DNA of 64,000 nt from Bacteroidetes bacterium 46-16 (lineage in GTDB: Bacteria > Bacteroidota > Bacteroidia > Chitinophagales > Chitinophagaceae). This document shows, piece after piece, positions 1 to 7,856 of this stretch. The translations under genes were made by a program, and so were the position numbers. The stretch covers positions 1 to 64,000 of the forward strand of contig MKUN01000025.1 in NCBI GenBank assembly GCA_001897835.1. The letters run 5' to 3'. Each line of letters starts with the position of its first letter. Within the stretch, counting starts at the first letter, position 1. The notes below the pieces were generated by a model. It had not been told where the DNA came from, ran no database searches, and was given only the letters and a program-made list of their open reading frames with translations.

Positions 1-44
1 CGGTAAAGTTCGGATGGGGGGCGGGGATGGGAAAATTGAGTTTT

Positions 45-110
45 TATGATACCCTGATTTTTGGGGTATGATACCCTAATTTCAGGGGTATGATACCGTT
101 ATTTTTGAGC
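45..110. repeat. Three tandem 22-bp repeats with palindromic junctions
   Basis: Three 22-bp units (45-66, 67-88, 89-110) share the core TATGATACC followed by a T-rich tract and GGGG. The unit boundaries create the palindrome GGGTATGATACCC at 64-76, with a near copy at 86-98. They lie about 120 bp upstream of the GH16 gene and may be a binding array for a regulator, but nothing else in the window matches them. Confidence 0.7.
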
Positions 111-232
111 TTAAGTTTTTGATAATGAAGGGTTGATAAAATGAAAGGGGTTGGGCGGAAATGTGCGACACAAGAGTGCTCTCACGCAACTGCAACTAAA
201 TGAATATATTGCAGGTAAGGGAATTACATTAA

Positions 233-1135
233 ATGGCTTACAGAATATTCATCATAGCAGCGCTTTCCTGCCTGGCCTTTATACAGGCAGGCGCACAGGT
301 CACCTTTCCGCCGGGCACCAGCCTATGCGATACCGGCGCCTGGCAAATGATATGGCACGACGAGTTCGATGGCCCGGCGCTCGATACATCCAAATGGTAC
401 ACATGGACCCCATCCTGGAACCCGGAGACCAACAGGCAGGATACCTTTGCCCGCACCGCCTACACCCGCAGTGGCGGCGGGGTGCTCTACCTCGATAGCA
501 ATGTACAGGTGAGTGAGGGCACCTGCAAACTTACAGCCCGCTACCAGCCCACGCAGTGGATAACCGAAAATGACAATGGTGGCCGCGACACAGTGCGCAA
601 AGATCATATATCGGGCCTCATACATACCTGGAACCGCTCCTTCGGCCCCGGCCGCTTCGAGATACGCTGCCGCCTGCCCGAGGCCAAAAAAGATGTGCAT
701 GCCACCTTCTGGACCTGGGGCGATGCCAACCATAACGAGATCGACATCTTTGAATGGTATGGCAAAAAACATAAGAATACCAGCGTGGTGCATGCATGGC
801 CCAAAGAGGGCGAGCGGCACGATGGCAGCATATACCGCTTCAATGCAGCAGGCTGGCACACCTATACCTGCGACTGGGACCAGAATTTCATACGCGTATA
901 TATCGACGGGGCGCTCAAATATACCGCACGACGCTACCGGGGCAAGTACCGCGACGATTGCAGGCCCAAAGAAGGCAAGACCTTTGAGCTGAATCCCGCC
1001 TGGCTCGATGACCGGGAGACCAGCCAGCTCATCGTAAGCCTCGATGCCGACCGTAAAAAGAAGATACCTCCCGGTGAAACAAGAGTCATGGAAATAGATT
1101 ACATACGTGTATACCAAAGAATAAATAATAAATGA
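233..1135 (+). CDS. Secreted glycoside hydrolase family 16 (endo-beta-glucanase type)
   Basis: The 300-residue protein starts with a signal peptide (about residues 1-22, ending AGAQ) and is otherwise one GH16 beta-jelly-roll domain. The family's catalytic signature is intact as EIDIFE at residues 169-174, with Glu169 as nucleophile, Asp171 as helper and Glu174 as acid/base. Family members cleave beta-1,3 or mixed-linkage glucans, agar or carrageenan; the sequence does not fix which. The C-terminal strand MEIDYIRVYQ is the usual GH16 ending. No carbohydrate-binding or T9SS sorting domain follows, so the enzyme is probably periplasmic or exported another way. It stands alone, without SusC/SusD partners in the window. 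Confidence 0.93.
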   Translation: MAYRIFIIAALSCLAFIQAGAQVTFPPGTSLCDTGAWQMIWHDEFDGPALDTSKWYTWTPSWNPETNRQDTFARTAYTRSGGGVLYLDSNVQVSEGTCKLTARYQPTQWITENDNGGRDTVRKDHISGLIHTWNRSFGPGRFEIRCRLPEAKKDVHATFWTWGDANHNEIDIFEWYGKKHKNTSVVHAWPKEGERHDGSIYRFNAAGWHTYTCDWDQNFIRVYIDGALKYTARRYRGKYRDDCRPKEGKTFELNPAWLDDRETSQLIVSLDADRKKKIPPGETRVMEIDYIRVYQRINNK

Positions 1136-1147
1136 GCCTTGTAAAGG

Positions 1148-1179
1148 TTGGATTTTACTATTTTTTTTAATTACATTTA
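1148..1179 (+). promoter_or_regulatory. Putative promoter of W-repeat T9SS gene
   Basis: TTG at 1148-1150 and TACATTTA at 1172-1179 (7 of 8 matches to TAnnTTTG) are separated by 21 bp, close to the Bacteroidota sigma-factor arrangement, 38 bp before the ATG at 1217. Confidence 0.45.
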
Positions 1180-1216
1180 TGCCCAAACATCGTATTATAA
1201 AACAAATTTTACTTCT

Positions 1217-2539
1217 ATGAAGTTGAAATACTTCCTTTTAAGTGCATTGCTTTTCCCAACCTTAAGTCACGCGCAGTCGCCTGCTGCATTGATTGGGCTC
1301 ACACACAGCAACTACAGCGGTAGCACATTCGTGCCGGTCGATTCTTCATGGCTCAGCTACTCCGGTGGCCGTGCCAGTGATGTGAAAACCACTAAGGAGT
1401 TTTATCCTTCGCTGCAGATGACCCCTACCGGTGATGCAGGTACTTTTAACTATGATGTATGGGCCATGGGCACTTACGACACTGCCCAGGCGTGGAACAT
1501 GACCGCGCAGCATACGCAGGTCTTCGACAGTGCCAACAGCAATATGCTGCTGTCCAATACCTACAGCGCACCCGATAGCTCAGGCTGGATGGATGTATCG
1601 CGCGTTAATTACGAATACGACAGCATGGGCTCGCTTACCGCACAGGTAATGCAGTCATACATAGCCAGCAACTGGGAAAATGTAACACGCCTGGAATATA
1701 CTTACGACCCGGCTCATAACATTACCTCCATCACCAACATGGTATGGAATGGCAGCACCTGGGACAATAACAGCCGTAATGTGTACTATTACAACTTCCT
1801 CAACAAAGTGACCAGCTCACTCGTTCAGGCATGGAATATAGGTACAATGCAGTGGGATAATACAGAACACTACATCTACTATTCGCACGACAACAATGTG
1901 ACTGTTGACTCCGTATACTACCAGGAAATGGTAGCTATGAACTGGGTTACCATCACAAAAGATATGTATGCCAACGATGGCAACAACGATGCCATTGCAC
2001 ACTGGCACTACAGTGGCGGCATCCTTATGTGGGCCGATAGCACAGTTTATGACGGCATGCACAACATGACCTCGCAGACACACATGGTTTGGGATACCAC
2101 ATCGATGATGCTGGTGAACACCAAACAATATAACTGGGCCTACAATGCAGCAGGCCAGCCTGTTACTTACCTCTCAGCTTCATGGGATAACTCCGGCCTC
2201 TGGATATATAATAATACCGACATGATGACGGCTTATTACTACTCCGTAGATACCAACCTGCATGTAGCCGCTATAGCCAACAGCAATATCGCCGATATGC
2301 AGTTGTATCCCGTGCCTGCACAAAACGTACTTAACCTCAACATGACATGGAACCAGCCCGAAGCATTCACAGTTACTATACTGGATGTCCAGGGCCGTGT
2401 ACTGCGCCAGTGGGCTGAGCCAGCCACTGCCAGCTATACCAAAACTATCCCTGTGATGGACCTTGCTTCAGGCAACTACTTCATATCTGTTAAGAACAGC
2501 ACTACCAATGCAGCACGCCAGTTCAGCGTGGTTCATTAA
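1217..2539 (+). CDS. Secreted W-rich repeat protein with T9SS type A sorting domain
   Basis: Starting at the ATG at 1217 (an upstream in-frame TTG is ignored because the signal peptide MKLKYFLLSALLFPTLSHAQ begins here), the product has 440 residues. The middle is built of roughly 35-45-residue repeats with Trp, paired Tyr and Asn-rich turns (for example WENVTRLEYTYD, WNGSTWDNNSRNVYYY), resembling YD-type extracellular repeats. The last 80 residues are a T9SS type A sorting domain: MQLYPVPAQNVLNL, a VLDVQGRVLRQW-like strand and ASGNYFISV. It should be exported to the cell surface or medium; the ligand or role of the repeats is not recognised. A rho-independent terminator follows at 2563. Confidence 0.85.
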   Translation: MKLKYFLLSALLFPTLSHAQSPAALIGLTHSNYSGSTFVPVDSSWLSYSGGRASDVKTTKEFYPSLQMTPTGDAGTFNYDVWAMGTYDTAQAWNMTAQHTQVFDSANSNMLLSNTYSAPDSSGWMDVSRVNYEYDSMGSLTAQVMQSYIASNWENVTRLEYTYDPAHNITSITNMVWNGSTWDNNSRNVYYYNFLNKVTSSLVQAWNIGTMQWDNTEHYIYYSHDNNVTVDSVYYQEMVAMNWVTITKDMYANDGNNDAIAHWHYSGGILMWADSTVYDGMHNMTSQTHMVWDTTSMMLVNTKQYNWAYNAAGQPVTYLSASWDNSGLWIYNNTDMMTAYYYSVDTNLHVAAIANSNIADMQLYPVPAQNVLNLNMTWNQPEAFTVTILDVQGRVLRQWAEPATASYTKTIPVMDLASGNYFISVKNSTTNAARQFSVVH

Positions 2540-2562
2540 TAACAGTTCATATCATTTTAGCG

Positions 2563-2594
2563 AGGGCTTCCCAAAAGGAAGCCCTTGTTCTTTT
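2563..2594 (+). terminator. Rho-independent terminator
   Basis: The 9-bp perfect stem AGGGCTTCC/GGAAGCCCT has a 5-nt loop and is followed by TTGTTCTTTT, just after the T9SS gene. Confidence 0.85.
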
Positions 2595-2709
2595 ATAGCG
2601 CAGTCAATGTTTTGTTAAATAACGGCCTGCCTTCCCGACAGGCATCATTTTTACATTAAACCCCCGGGTGCTTAATGCATCTAATTAAAGAACGAGAAAA
2701 ACGAAGACT

Positions 2710-3015
2710 ATGAAACAGCTAAGAAAAAATGCACTGATCTTACTCTTATTGCTGGGCACATCCGCAGGCAGCCTTTACGCACAGGTATATGTGCGGGTAC
2801 GCCCGCCAAGGCCCCATGTTACGGTAAGCGTGCGGCCTGCCGCACCATCGCCCCGCCATGTATGGATAGAAGAAGACTGGAGCCCCGCCGGCCGCGAATA
2901 CCGCTGGCACGGAGGGTATTGGGCAGAGCCGCCACGCCCCAGGGCCGTATGGGTGCCGGGGCACTGGCGCCATGCCCGCCGCGGCTGGGTTTGGAGACCC
3001 GGGCACTGGCGTTAA
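2710..3015 (+). CDS. Small secreted WxxGxW-repeat protein
   Basis: The 101-residue protein has a signal peptide (about 1-24, ending SLYAQ) and a short, Pro-, Arg- and Trp-rich mature part. It contains WVPGHW and WRPGHW near the C-terminus and a related HGGYW, matching the WxxGxW repeat family found as small periplasmic or outer-membrane-associated proteins in many Gram-negative bacteria. Their function is unknown. The gene stands alone between two terminators, so it is probably monocistronic. Confidence 0.8.
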   Translation: MKQLRKNALILLLLLGTSAGSLYAQVYVRVRPPRPHVTVSVRPAAPSPRHVWIEEDWSPAGREYRWHGGYWAEPPRPRAVWVPGHWRHARRGWVWRPGHWR

Positions 3016-3025
3016 GCAATTAAAA

Positions 3026-3054
3026 AAAGGGGGCTCCGCCGGAGCCCCTTTTAT
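3026..3054. terminator. Bidirectional terminator
   Basis: Stem GGGGCTCC (3030-3037)/GGAGCCCC (3041-3048) with a 3-nt loop is flanked by an A-run and a T-run. It serves the WxxGxW gene on + and the convergent DUF2147 gene on -. Confidence 0.85.
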
Positions 3055-3072
3055 ATTTCTTTTAAAGTATCA

Positions 3073-3519
3073 TCAGTCGGCAATGGTCCACTTCTCCGAG
3101 CGGCCTATAAGCGATATCATGACATAGCCATGCACATCAAGCACATTATCTTTCAGCTTCATCGTGCAGTCATATGTCTTGCCGTTCTTGGGATCATAAA
3201 TAGTGCCGTCCTGATATGCACCCTCGCCGGTCTTCTTAAAACTTTTTAATACCAGCAGTCCCATTACGGGTTCATTACGTTTGCTCTTATTGGGGTTACT
3301 GATATCGAGCTTGGGTTTGCCATCGCGGTTAGGCTCTTTAAGCCATACGATCTTACCGTAAAATTTACCGTCGCGGGCCTTATATATCTGCACCTTACCC
3401 GTCTTGGCCTCGTTGTACCATGTATGCTCTATAGGATCGGCCTGGGCCCGGGCTAATATATTGACAGACAATGAAAAGAATAATAGAAAACAAAAACGGG
3501 CAAGCTGTTTTGAAAGCAT
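3073..3519 (-). CDS. Secreted DUF2147 family protein
   Basis: The ATG at 3519 gives a 148-residue protein; a longer reading frame exists only through a TTG codon at 3552 and is disfavoured. A signal peptide (about 1-26, ending LARAQA) is followed by a DUF2147 domain with the family pattern HTWYNEAKTGKVQIY, GKFYGKIVWL and the conserved block GTIYDPKNGKTYDCTMKL. DUF2147 proteins are small periplasmic beta-barrel proteins of unknown function. The gene lies 47 bp downstream of the DUF2807 gene in the same direction and ends at the shared terminator at 3030-3048. Confidence 0.88.
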   Translation of the reverse strand: MLSKQLARFCFLLFFSLSVNILARAQADPIEHTWYNEAKTGKVQIYKARDGKFYGKIVWLKEPNRDGKPKLDISNPNKSKRNEPVMGLLVLKSFKKTGEGAYQDGTIYDPKNGKTYDCTMKLKDNVLDVHGYVMISLIGRSEKWTIAD

Positions 3520-3566
3520 AAGCAGGGAAGTTTTACTTACTAAATTTAGCAAGATTTTTTCAAAGA

Positions 3567-4298
3567 TCAGTTACCATCTTCCACACCGCCTACCCCACTG
3601 GTTTGCGAGCTGATGACCGGGTGCCCCTTGTAGCGTATGCTGCCGGCACCGCTTACATTGGCCGTAAGCTTTTGCTCGGCATATACCTGCATATCGCCCG
3701 CACCCGATACGCTTGCCACGGTCTCCATACTGTGCAACCCATAGGCCTTAATATCACCAGCGCCCGATACAGTATAAGATGCCTGCTGTACATTGCCCTT
3801 GTTTATTTTTATGTCTCCAGCCCCTGATACAGTAGTTGTGAAGCTGGTGGTATTTACTTCAGCGATGGTCACATCGCTGGAGCCTGAAATAGTAAGTTTG
3901 AAATCATTGCCGGTAATGGCCCCCTGTACCTCTGCATCGGGCGCGCCTTCCATTACCAATTCGGTGAGTGCCGGTACGCTTATCTCGGCATTGAGGTATT
4001 CCTCGCCATCTATCTGCACACCGGGGTCGGTATAGATGCGCAGCTTATTATCTTTTACCTCGGTCTTTATGTAAGCCATCACATTTTTATAGCCCGATAA
4101 CTTTATCCCCGGGCTGCCCGTCGCATTCACCTTAATGGCTGCTTTGAGCGGCACCGCTATCTCAATAGCATTAAAATTACCCGTGCTGCGCTCGTCGCTG
4201 CCTATACTGCCGTGGCCTGAAATGACATTCTCGCGGCATGAACAGAATAATATTGTTGCCGCTATGCATGATGAAAAAAGAAAAGAGGCGTTCTTCAT
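3567..4298 (-). CDS. DUF2807 (head GIN domain) putative lipoprotein
   Basis: The 243-residue protein begins with a lipoprotein-like signal (MKNASFLFSSCIAATILFCSC) and contains one DUF2807 domain, a right-handed beta-helix-like fold. The tell-tale repeated VSGAGDI/VSGAGSI turns occur four times between about residues 160 and 220, with SGSSDV and GAPDA variants before them. These proteins are probably anchored in the periplasm or outer membrane; some are annotated as adhesin-like heads, but no activity is established. It may be cotranscribed with the DUF2147 gene downstream. Confidence 0.87.
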   Translation of the reverse strand: MKNASFLFSSCIAATILFCSCRENVISGHGSIGSDERSTGNFNAIEIAVPLKAAIKVNATGSPGIKLSGYKNVMAYIKTEVKDNKLRIYTDPGVQIDGEEYLNAEISVPALTELVMEGAPDAEVQGAITGNDFKLTISGSSDVTIAEVNTTSFTTTVSGAGDIKINKGNVQQASYTVSGAGDIKAYGLHSMETVASVSGAGDMQVYAEQKLTANVSGAGSIRYKGHPVISSQTSGVGGVEDGN

Positions 4299-4346
4299 AC
4301 CGGTGCGTTTATTTACAATAAAGATAGCAAGGCCGGTGCTGGAATG

Positions 4347-4568
4347 CTAATTATTTTTGTTGTGCCGCCACCAGATGAAGCCAATGGTGCCCAGCAAGGT
4401 AAGCGGGATGGCTGCGAGGTACAATATGCCACCATTGAGCCCGCGGGCGCTTTTATCGCCCAGCCCCGCTGCTGTCTTGGTGCAGATTGCGCAGCCCTGC
4501 GCCCCTGCCCTGTATGCCAGCGGCATGAGCAACACAAAGAACAATATTACCAACAAGTTCTTTTTCAT
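4347..4568 (-). CDS. Small membrane protein with CAIC motif
   Basis: The ATG at 4568 gives 73 residues: a signal/transmembrane segment (MKKNLLVILFFVLLMPLAYR), the short soluble stretch GCAICTKTAAGLGDKSARG, a second transmembrane helix (about 45-66) and a basic tail WWRHNKNN. The C-x2-C pair next to the membrane suggests metal or redox chemistry, but I do not recognise the family beyond its look as a conserved Bacteroidota hypothetical. It stands alone between divergently placed genes. Confidence 0.7.
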   Translation of the reverse strand: MKKNLLVILFFVLLMPLAYRAGAQGCAICTKTAAGLGDKSARGLNGGILYLAAIPLTLLGTIGFIWWRHNKNN

Positions 4569-4691
4569 AATGCAAAAGTATGGAAATACAGATATAGTTA
4601 AACTATTTCCGATCAATTATACAATGGTACTATTAAATACAAGCATAACAACAAATTAATCAAGAAACACAAGTATTCGGTAAAATAGGCG

Positions 4692-4699
4692 TACCTTTG
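4692..4699 (+). promoter_or_regulatory. -7 promoter element of DEAD-box gene
   Basis: TACCTTTG is a perfect TAnnTTTG -7 box, 31 bp before the chosen ATG at 4730. The TTG inside it would be an artefactual start. Confidence 0.65.
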
Positions 4700-4729
4700 C
4701 GCCTCATTTATAAAAAGTTCTTAAATTTA

Positions 4730-6436
4730 ATGACGTCTTTTTCAAGCTTCCCCATGAGGGAAGAATTAATGCGTGCCGTAGCTGATCTGGGTTTTGAAAC
4801 CCCTACTCCAATACAACAAAAAGTAATTCCCACACTTTTATCCCAACCTGTAGATATCATTGGCCTGGCACAAACCGGTACCGGTAAAACCGCCGCCTTT
4901 GGCCTGCCGCTTTTACACCATACCGATGTGGCACTGAAACATGTGCAAGCCCTGGTGCTCAGCCCTACAAGGGAGCTGTGTATGCAGATCCAGGAAGAAT
5001 TTAAAAAATACGGAGCCCACATGCGCGGCCTCCGCAGCACTGCCGTATACGGTGGTGTGCCTATTGGCGGCCAGATACGCGAACTGAAGAGCAACCCGCA
5101 GGTGGTGGTAGCCACACCCGGCCGCCTTATAGACCTGCTGGAACGCAAAGCCATCAGCCTTGAGCAGGTGCAATATGTAGTACTCGATGAGGCCGATGAA
5201 ATGCTGAACATGGGTTTCCGCGAGGATATAGATTTCATCCTGAAGAATACCCCTGCACGCGAACATACCTGGCTCTTCAGCGCCACTATGAGCAATGAAG
5301 TACGTGGCATTGCCAAACGCTTTATGAAGAAGTGGGAAGAGTTCTCGGCAGGCCAGGCAAATGTGACCAACGAGAATATAGACCACCAATACTTTGTTAC
5401 CAATCATCATAACCGCTTCGAGACCCTGCAGCGCTTGCTTGACTTTGCACCCGGTATATATGGCATCATATTCACCCGCACCAAGCAGGATTGCCAGGAC
5501 GTGGCCGAAAAGCTGATGCGCCAGGGCTACCATGTGAGCCCGCTGCATGGTGATATGGACCAAAAGATGCGCAGCAAGGTAATGGAGCGCTTCAAAAACA
5601 AAAGCCTGCAGGCCATAGTAGCTACCGATGTGGCCGCCCGTGGTATAGATGTGAATGACATAACCCACGTAATAAACTACGAACTGCCCGATGACCCTGA
5701 AGTATATACTCACCGCAGCGGCCGTACGGCCCGCGCCGGAAAGAGCGGTATATGCATGAGCATCGTATCGCCCAAAGAGATATCCAACATCCGCCAGATA
5801 GAAAGACTGGTGAAACAACGCTTCAACCGCAGTGATATACCCGATGGCGCCGAGGTGGTACGTAAGCGCCTGTTCTACTACCTGGAGCAGATAGCCGAAG
5901 CCAATCCCCAGGCAGATTTTGCCCGAGTGTACCAGGAGACGATCCATGAGCGCTTTGAGGAAATGGAAAAGGATGAGCTGATACGCCGCCTGATATGGCT
6001 GCAGCTCAAAGACACCATAGCATCGTATGAAGATGCCGAGGACCTGAATGCCAGCTATGAGAACAGGGAACGTGGCCGTGGTGGCCGCAGCGTGCGCCTG
6101 TTCATCAATATAGGCCTGAAGGATGGTATCAACTCCGCAGAAAAACTGATCAGCTTCATAACCGAGAGCACGGATATAGAGCCTGGCATCATAGACCGTG
6201 TGACCGTGCGCGACCTGAGCAGCTTCTTCAATGTGCGCTCAGATGCCGCTGAATTCATCGTGCAGGCTATGAGCCAGAAAAAATTCAAGGGCCGCAAGGT
6301 ACGTATGGAGGAGGCAGAACAACGTGACCGCGGCAGGAGCGGAGGCTATGAAAAGCCGCCACAGAAAAGGTTTTCGGGGCAATTTAAGCGCCGCGATGAT
6401 AAAGGAGGTTCACAAAAGTTTAACAAGAAGTATTGA
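4730..6436 (+). CDS. deaD: DEAD-box ATP-dependent RNA helicase, DeaD/DbpA type
   Basis: The product has 568 residues. All helicase motifs are visible: Q motif GFETPTPIQQ (21-30), Walker A AQTGTGKT (47-54), PTREL (79-83), TPGR (129-132), DEAD (153-156), SAT (184-186), ATDVAARGID and HRSGRTARAG (about 335-350). After the RecA-like core comes a DbpA-type RNA-binding domain (VRLFINIGLKDGINSAEKL, about 456-525) and an Arg/Gly/Lys-rich tail. This architecture is that of DeaD/CsdA, which unwinds structured RNA during ribosome assembly, mRNA turnover and cold growth. The ATG at 4730 was chosen because the upstream in-frame TTG lies within the -7 box. Confidence 0.93.
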   Translation: MTSFSSFPMREELMRAVADLGFETPTPIQQKVIPTLLSQPVDIIGLAQTGTGKTAAFGLPLLHHTDVALKHVQALVLSPTRELCMQIQEEFKKYGAHMRGLRSTAVYGGVPIGGQIRELKSNPQVVVATPGRLIDLLERKAISLEQVQYVVLDEADEMLNMGFREDIDFILKNTPAREHTWLFSATMSNEVRGIAKRFMKKWEEFSAGQANVTNENIDHQYFVTNHHNRFETLQRLLDFAPGIYGIIFTRTKQDCQDVAEKLMRQGYHVSPLHGDMDQKMRSKVMERFKNKSLQAIVATDVAARGIDVNDITHVINYELPDDPEVYTHRSGRTARAGKSGICMSIVSPKEISNIRQIERLVKQRFNRSDIPDGAEVVRKRLFYYLEQIAEANPQADFARVYQETIHERFEEMEKDELIRRLIWLQLKDTIASYEDAEDLNASYENRERGRGGRSVRLFINIGLKDGINSAEKLISFITESTDIEPGIIDRVTVRDLSSFFNVRSDAAEFIVQAMSQKKFKGRKVRMEEAEQRDRGRSGGYEKPPQKRFSGQFKRRDDKGGSQKFNKKY

Positions 6437-6454
6437 TATTTATTTAATGCAATG

Positions 6455-6485
6455 TTGACTTTTTCGTAACAAGGCTCTATATTTG
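6455..6485 (+). promoter_or_regulatory. Promoter of RlpA-like gene
   Basis: TTG (6455-6457), 20 bp, then TATATTTG (6478-6485): a full Bacteroidota -33/-7 promoter ending 12 bp before the ATG at 6498. Confidence 0.8.
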
Positions 6486-6497
6486 CATAAATTTTAA

Positions 6498-6950
6498 ATG
6501 CGTATGAGGCTGCTGATATTTACTACACTCTTCTTATTTAGCGGGATAGGGCTAAAGGCCCAGCAAGCACAACAGCAAGGTGAACCTGCTGCTGACAAAA
6601 AAGGCGTTGCCAGCTACTACCACGATAAGTTTGAAGGCAGGCCGACCGCAACAGGTGAGATCTTTGACAACGATAAGTTCACTGCTGCCAGCAACCGGTT
6701 GAAACTGGGTACCTATGTAAAGGTTACCAACCTGACCAATGGACGGGTGATCTATGTGCGTATCAATGACCGCATGGCCCCCAACAACCCAAGGCTAATA
6801 GACCTGGCCAGTATTGCCGCCGAGAAACTGGACTTTAAAGAACAGGGCCTTGCGAATGTAAAACTGGAGATCGTACCATCATCAGAAGGCAAGACCAAGA
6901 TACTTGCACAACGCGAAGATGTGGACCTTACGAATAAAAATGAGCTTTAA
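6498..6950 (+). CDS. rlpA: RlpA-like double-psi beta-barrel secreted protein
   Basis: The 150-residue protein has a signal peptide (about 1-21) and a double-psi beta-barrel: GVASYYHDKFEGRPTATGE at about 36-54, AASNRLKLGTYVKVTNL and the conserved VRINDRMAP at about 92-100. This pattern defines RlpA, a septal-ring lytic transglycosylase that cleaves naked glycan strands in other bacteria, and the conserved His and Asp of the active-site groove are present. There is no SPOR domain, so this is the short Bacteroidota form and septal targeting cannot be inferred. The gene has its own promoter and terminator. Confidence 0.88.
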   Translation: MRMRLLIFTTLFLFSGIGLKAQQAQQQGEPAADKKGVASYYHDKFEGRPTATGEIFDNDKFTAASNRLKLGTYVKVTNLTNGRVIYVRINDRMAPNNPRLIDLASIAAEKLDFKEQGLANVKLEIVPSSEGKTKILAQREDVDLTNKNEL

Positions 6951-6970
6951 ACTTAGTTGAAAAATATAAA

Positions 6971-6998
6971 AAACGCCCCGGAATCCCGGGGCGTTTTT
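6971..6998 (+). terminator. Rho-independent terminator
   Basis: Stem CGCCCCGG (6974-6981)/CCGGGGCG (6986-6993) with a 4-nt loop and a T5 tail, just after the RlpA-like gene. Confidence 0.88.
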
Positions 6999-7245
6999 AT
7001 TTAACCAGTATACTATCACTTAAGCCAGGGTTACCTGTCCTTGGAAGCACAGAAGCAGGGCGTCATGCAAAATGACAGGCATAACAGTGCGTACAGGATA
7101 CAACAACAGGCATAGAATGCGGTGAACAATAGTTTGCTTAAAAAGGTATTAATACATCAAATAGGCAAAAAGCAAAAGCGGCATCAATTATTTCGACATG
7201 AATTATTTGCCCGCGAATTAGCGGTATCTGGACTATTTTTGAAGC

Positions 7246-7638
7246 ATGGTCATGGCACATCCGGGTTTATATATGAAAGAGGCAGCAGGGAAAGGCAGGG
7301 CTATGTTCACTAAAACGCATATCCCTGCGGGTACTATTATTGAAACCGCAGCGGTGATCGTGCTCAGTGCTGAAGACCGCAAATTGCTAGACCAAACCCT
7401 GCTGCACGATTACATATTTGAATGGACGCCGGGGGGCGAGGCCATGTGTTGCATGGCACTGGGCAATATCCCGATGTATAACCATTCCTACACATCTAAC
7501 TGCGAACATTTTATGAATTATGAGGACGAGACAATGTATATAAAAACGATGCGCGATATAACTCCCGGCGAGGAATTGACGATCAACTACAATGGCGAGT
7601 GGAATGAACGCAAAGCAGTATGGTTTGACGTAAAATAA
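7246..7638 (+). CDS. SET domain protein (putative lysine methyltransferase)
   Basis: The 130-residue protein (128 if the second ATG at 7252 is used) is a single SET domain. It shows the GKGRAMFTKTHIPAGTIIE N-terminal strand pair, the pseudoknot motif NHSYTSNC at about 83-90 and the second motif ELTINYNG at about 113-120, which together bind S-adenosylmethionine and form the lysine channel. Stand-alone SET proteins of this size occur across Bacteroidota; their substrates are unknown. The gene lies alone, with 250 bp of empty sequence before it and a hairpin repeat after it. Confidence 0.85.
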   Translation: MVMAHPGLYMKEAAGKGRAMFTKTHIPAGTIIETAAVIVLSAEDRKLLDQTLLHDYIFEWTPGGEAMCCMALGNIPMYNHSYTSNCEHFMNYEDETMYIKTMRDITPGEELTINYNGEWNERKAVWFDVK

Positions 7639-7690
7639 GGTTGATCCAATGTGCCCGGGTATGAAAACTGTATCAAGGAATACAGATAAT

Positions 7691-7767
7691 ACAGGTCGCT
7701 CCTATGGAGCTATAATAAGTAAATAAAACCGGCACTATATACAGGACGCCCCGCCCCGAAGGGGCTG
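7691..7767 (-). repeat. Hairpin repeat element (same family as 46.5 and 55.1 kb)
   Basis: The sequence at 7691-7714 is a perfect 24-nt reverse-complement match to 46681-46704 and contains the palindrome core GCTCCTATGGAGC. It is followed after about 20 bp by a second hairpin part with CCCCGAAGGGGCT at 7754-7766, the same order as in the 46.6-kb copy read backwards. It fills the gap between two convergent genes. Confidence 0.75.
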
Positions 7768-7856
7768 CATCGTTTTCGGGACATTCCTAACGTGCCGGAC
7801 CACGAAAAGCGCTACTGACGCTATCAAAAGTCGTAATGCTGCTGATGTAATGAGCA

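Noticed and set aside
323-1186. Long minus-strand open frame opposite the GH16 gene
   Set aside because: It is a mirror of the GH16 gene with no family match, and the + strand has a catalytic signature and signal peptide.
7122-7313. 63-residue frame before the SET-domain gene
   Set aside because: It overlaps the SET gene in another frame and has no motif or signal.
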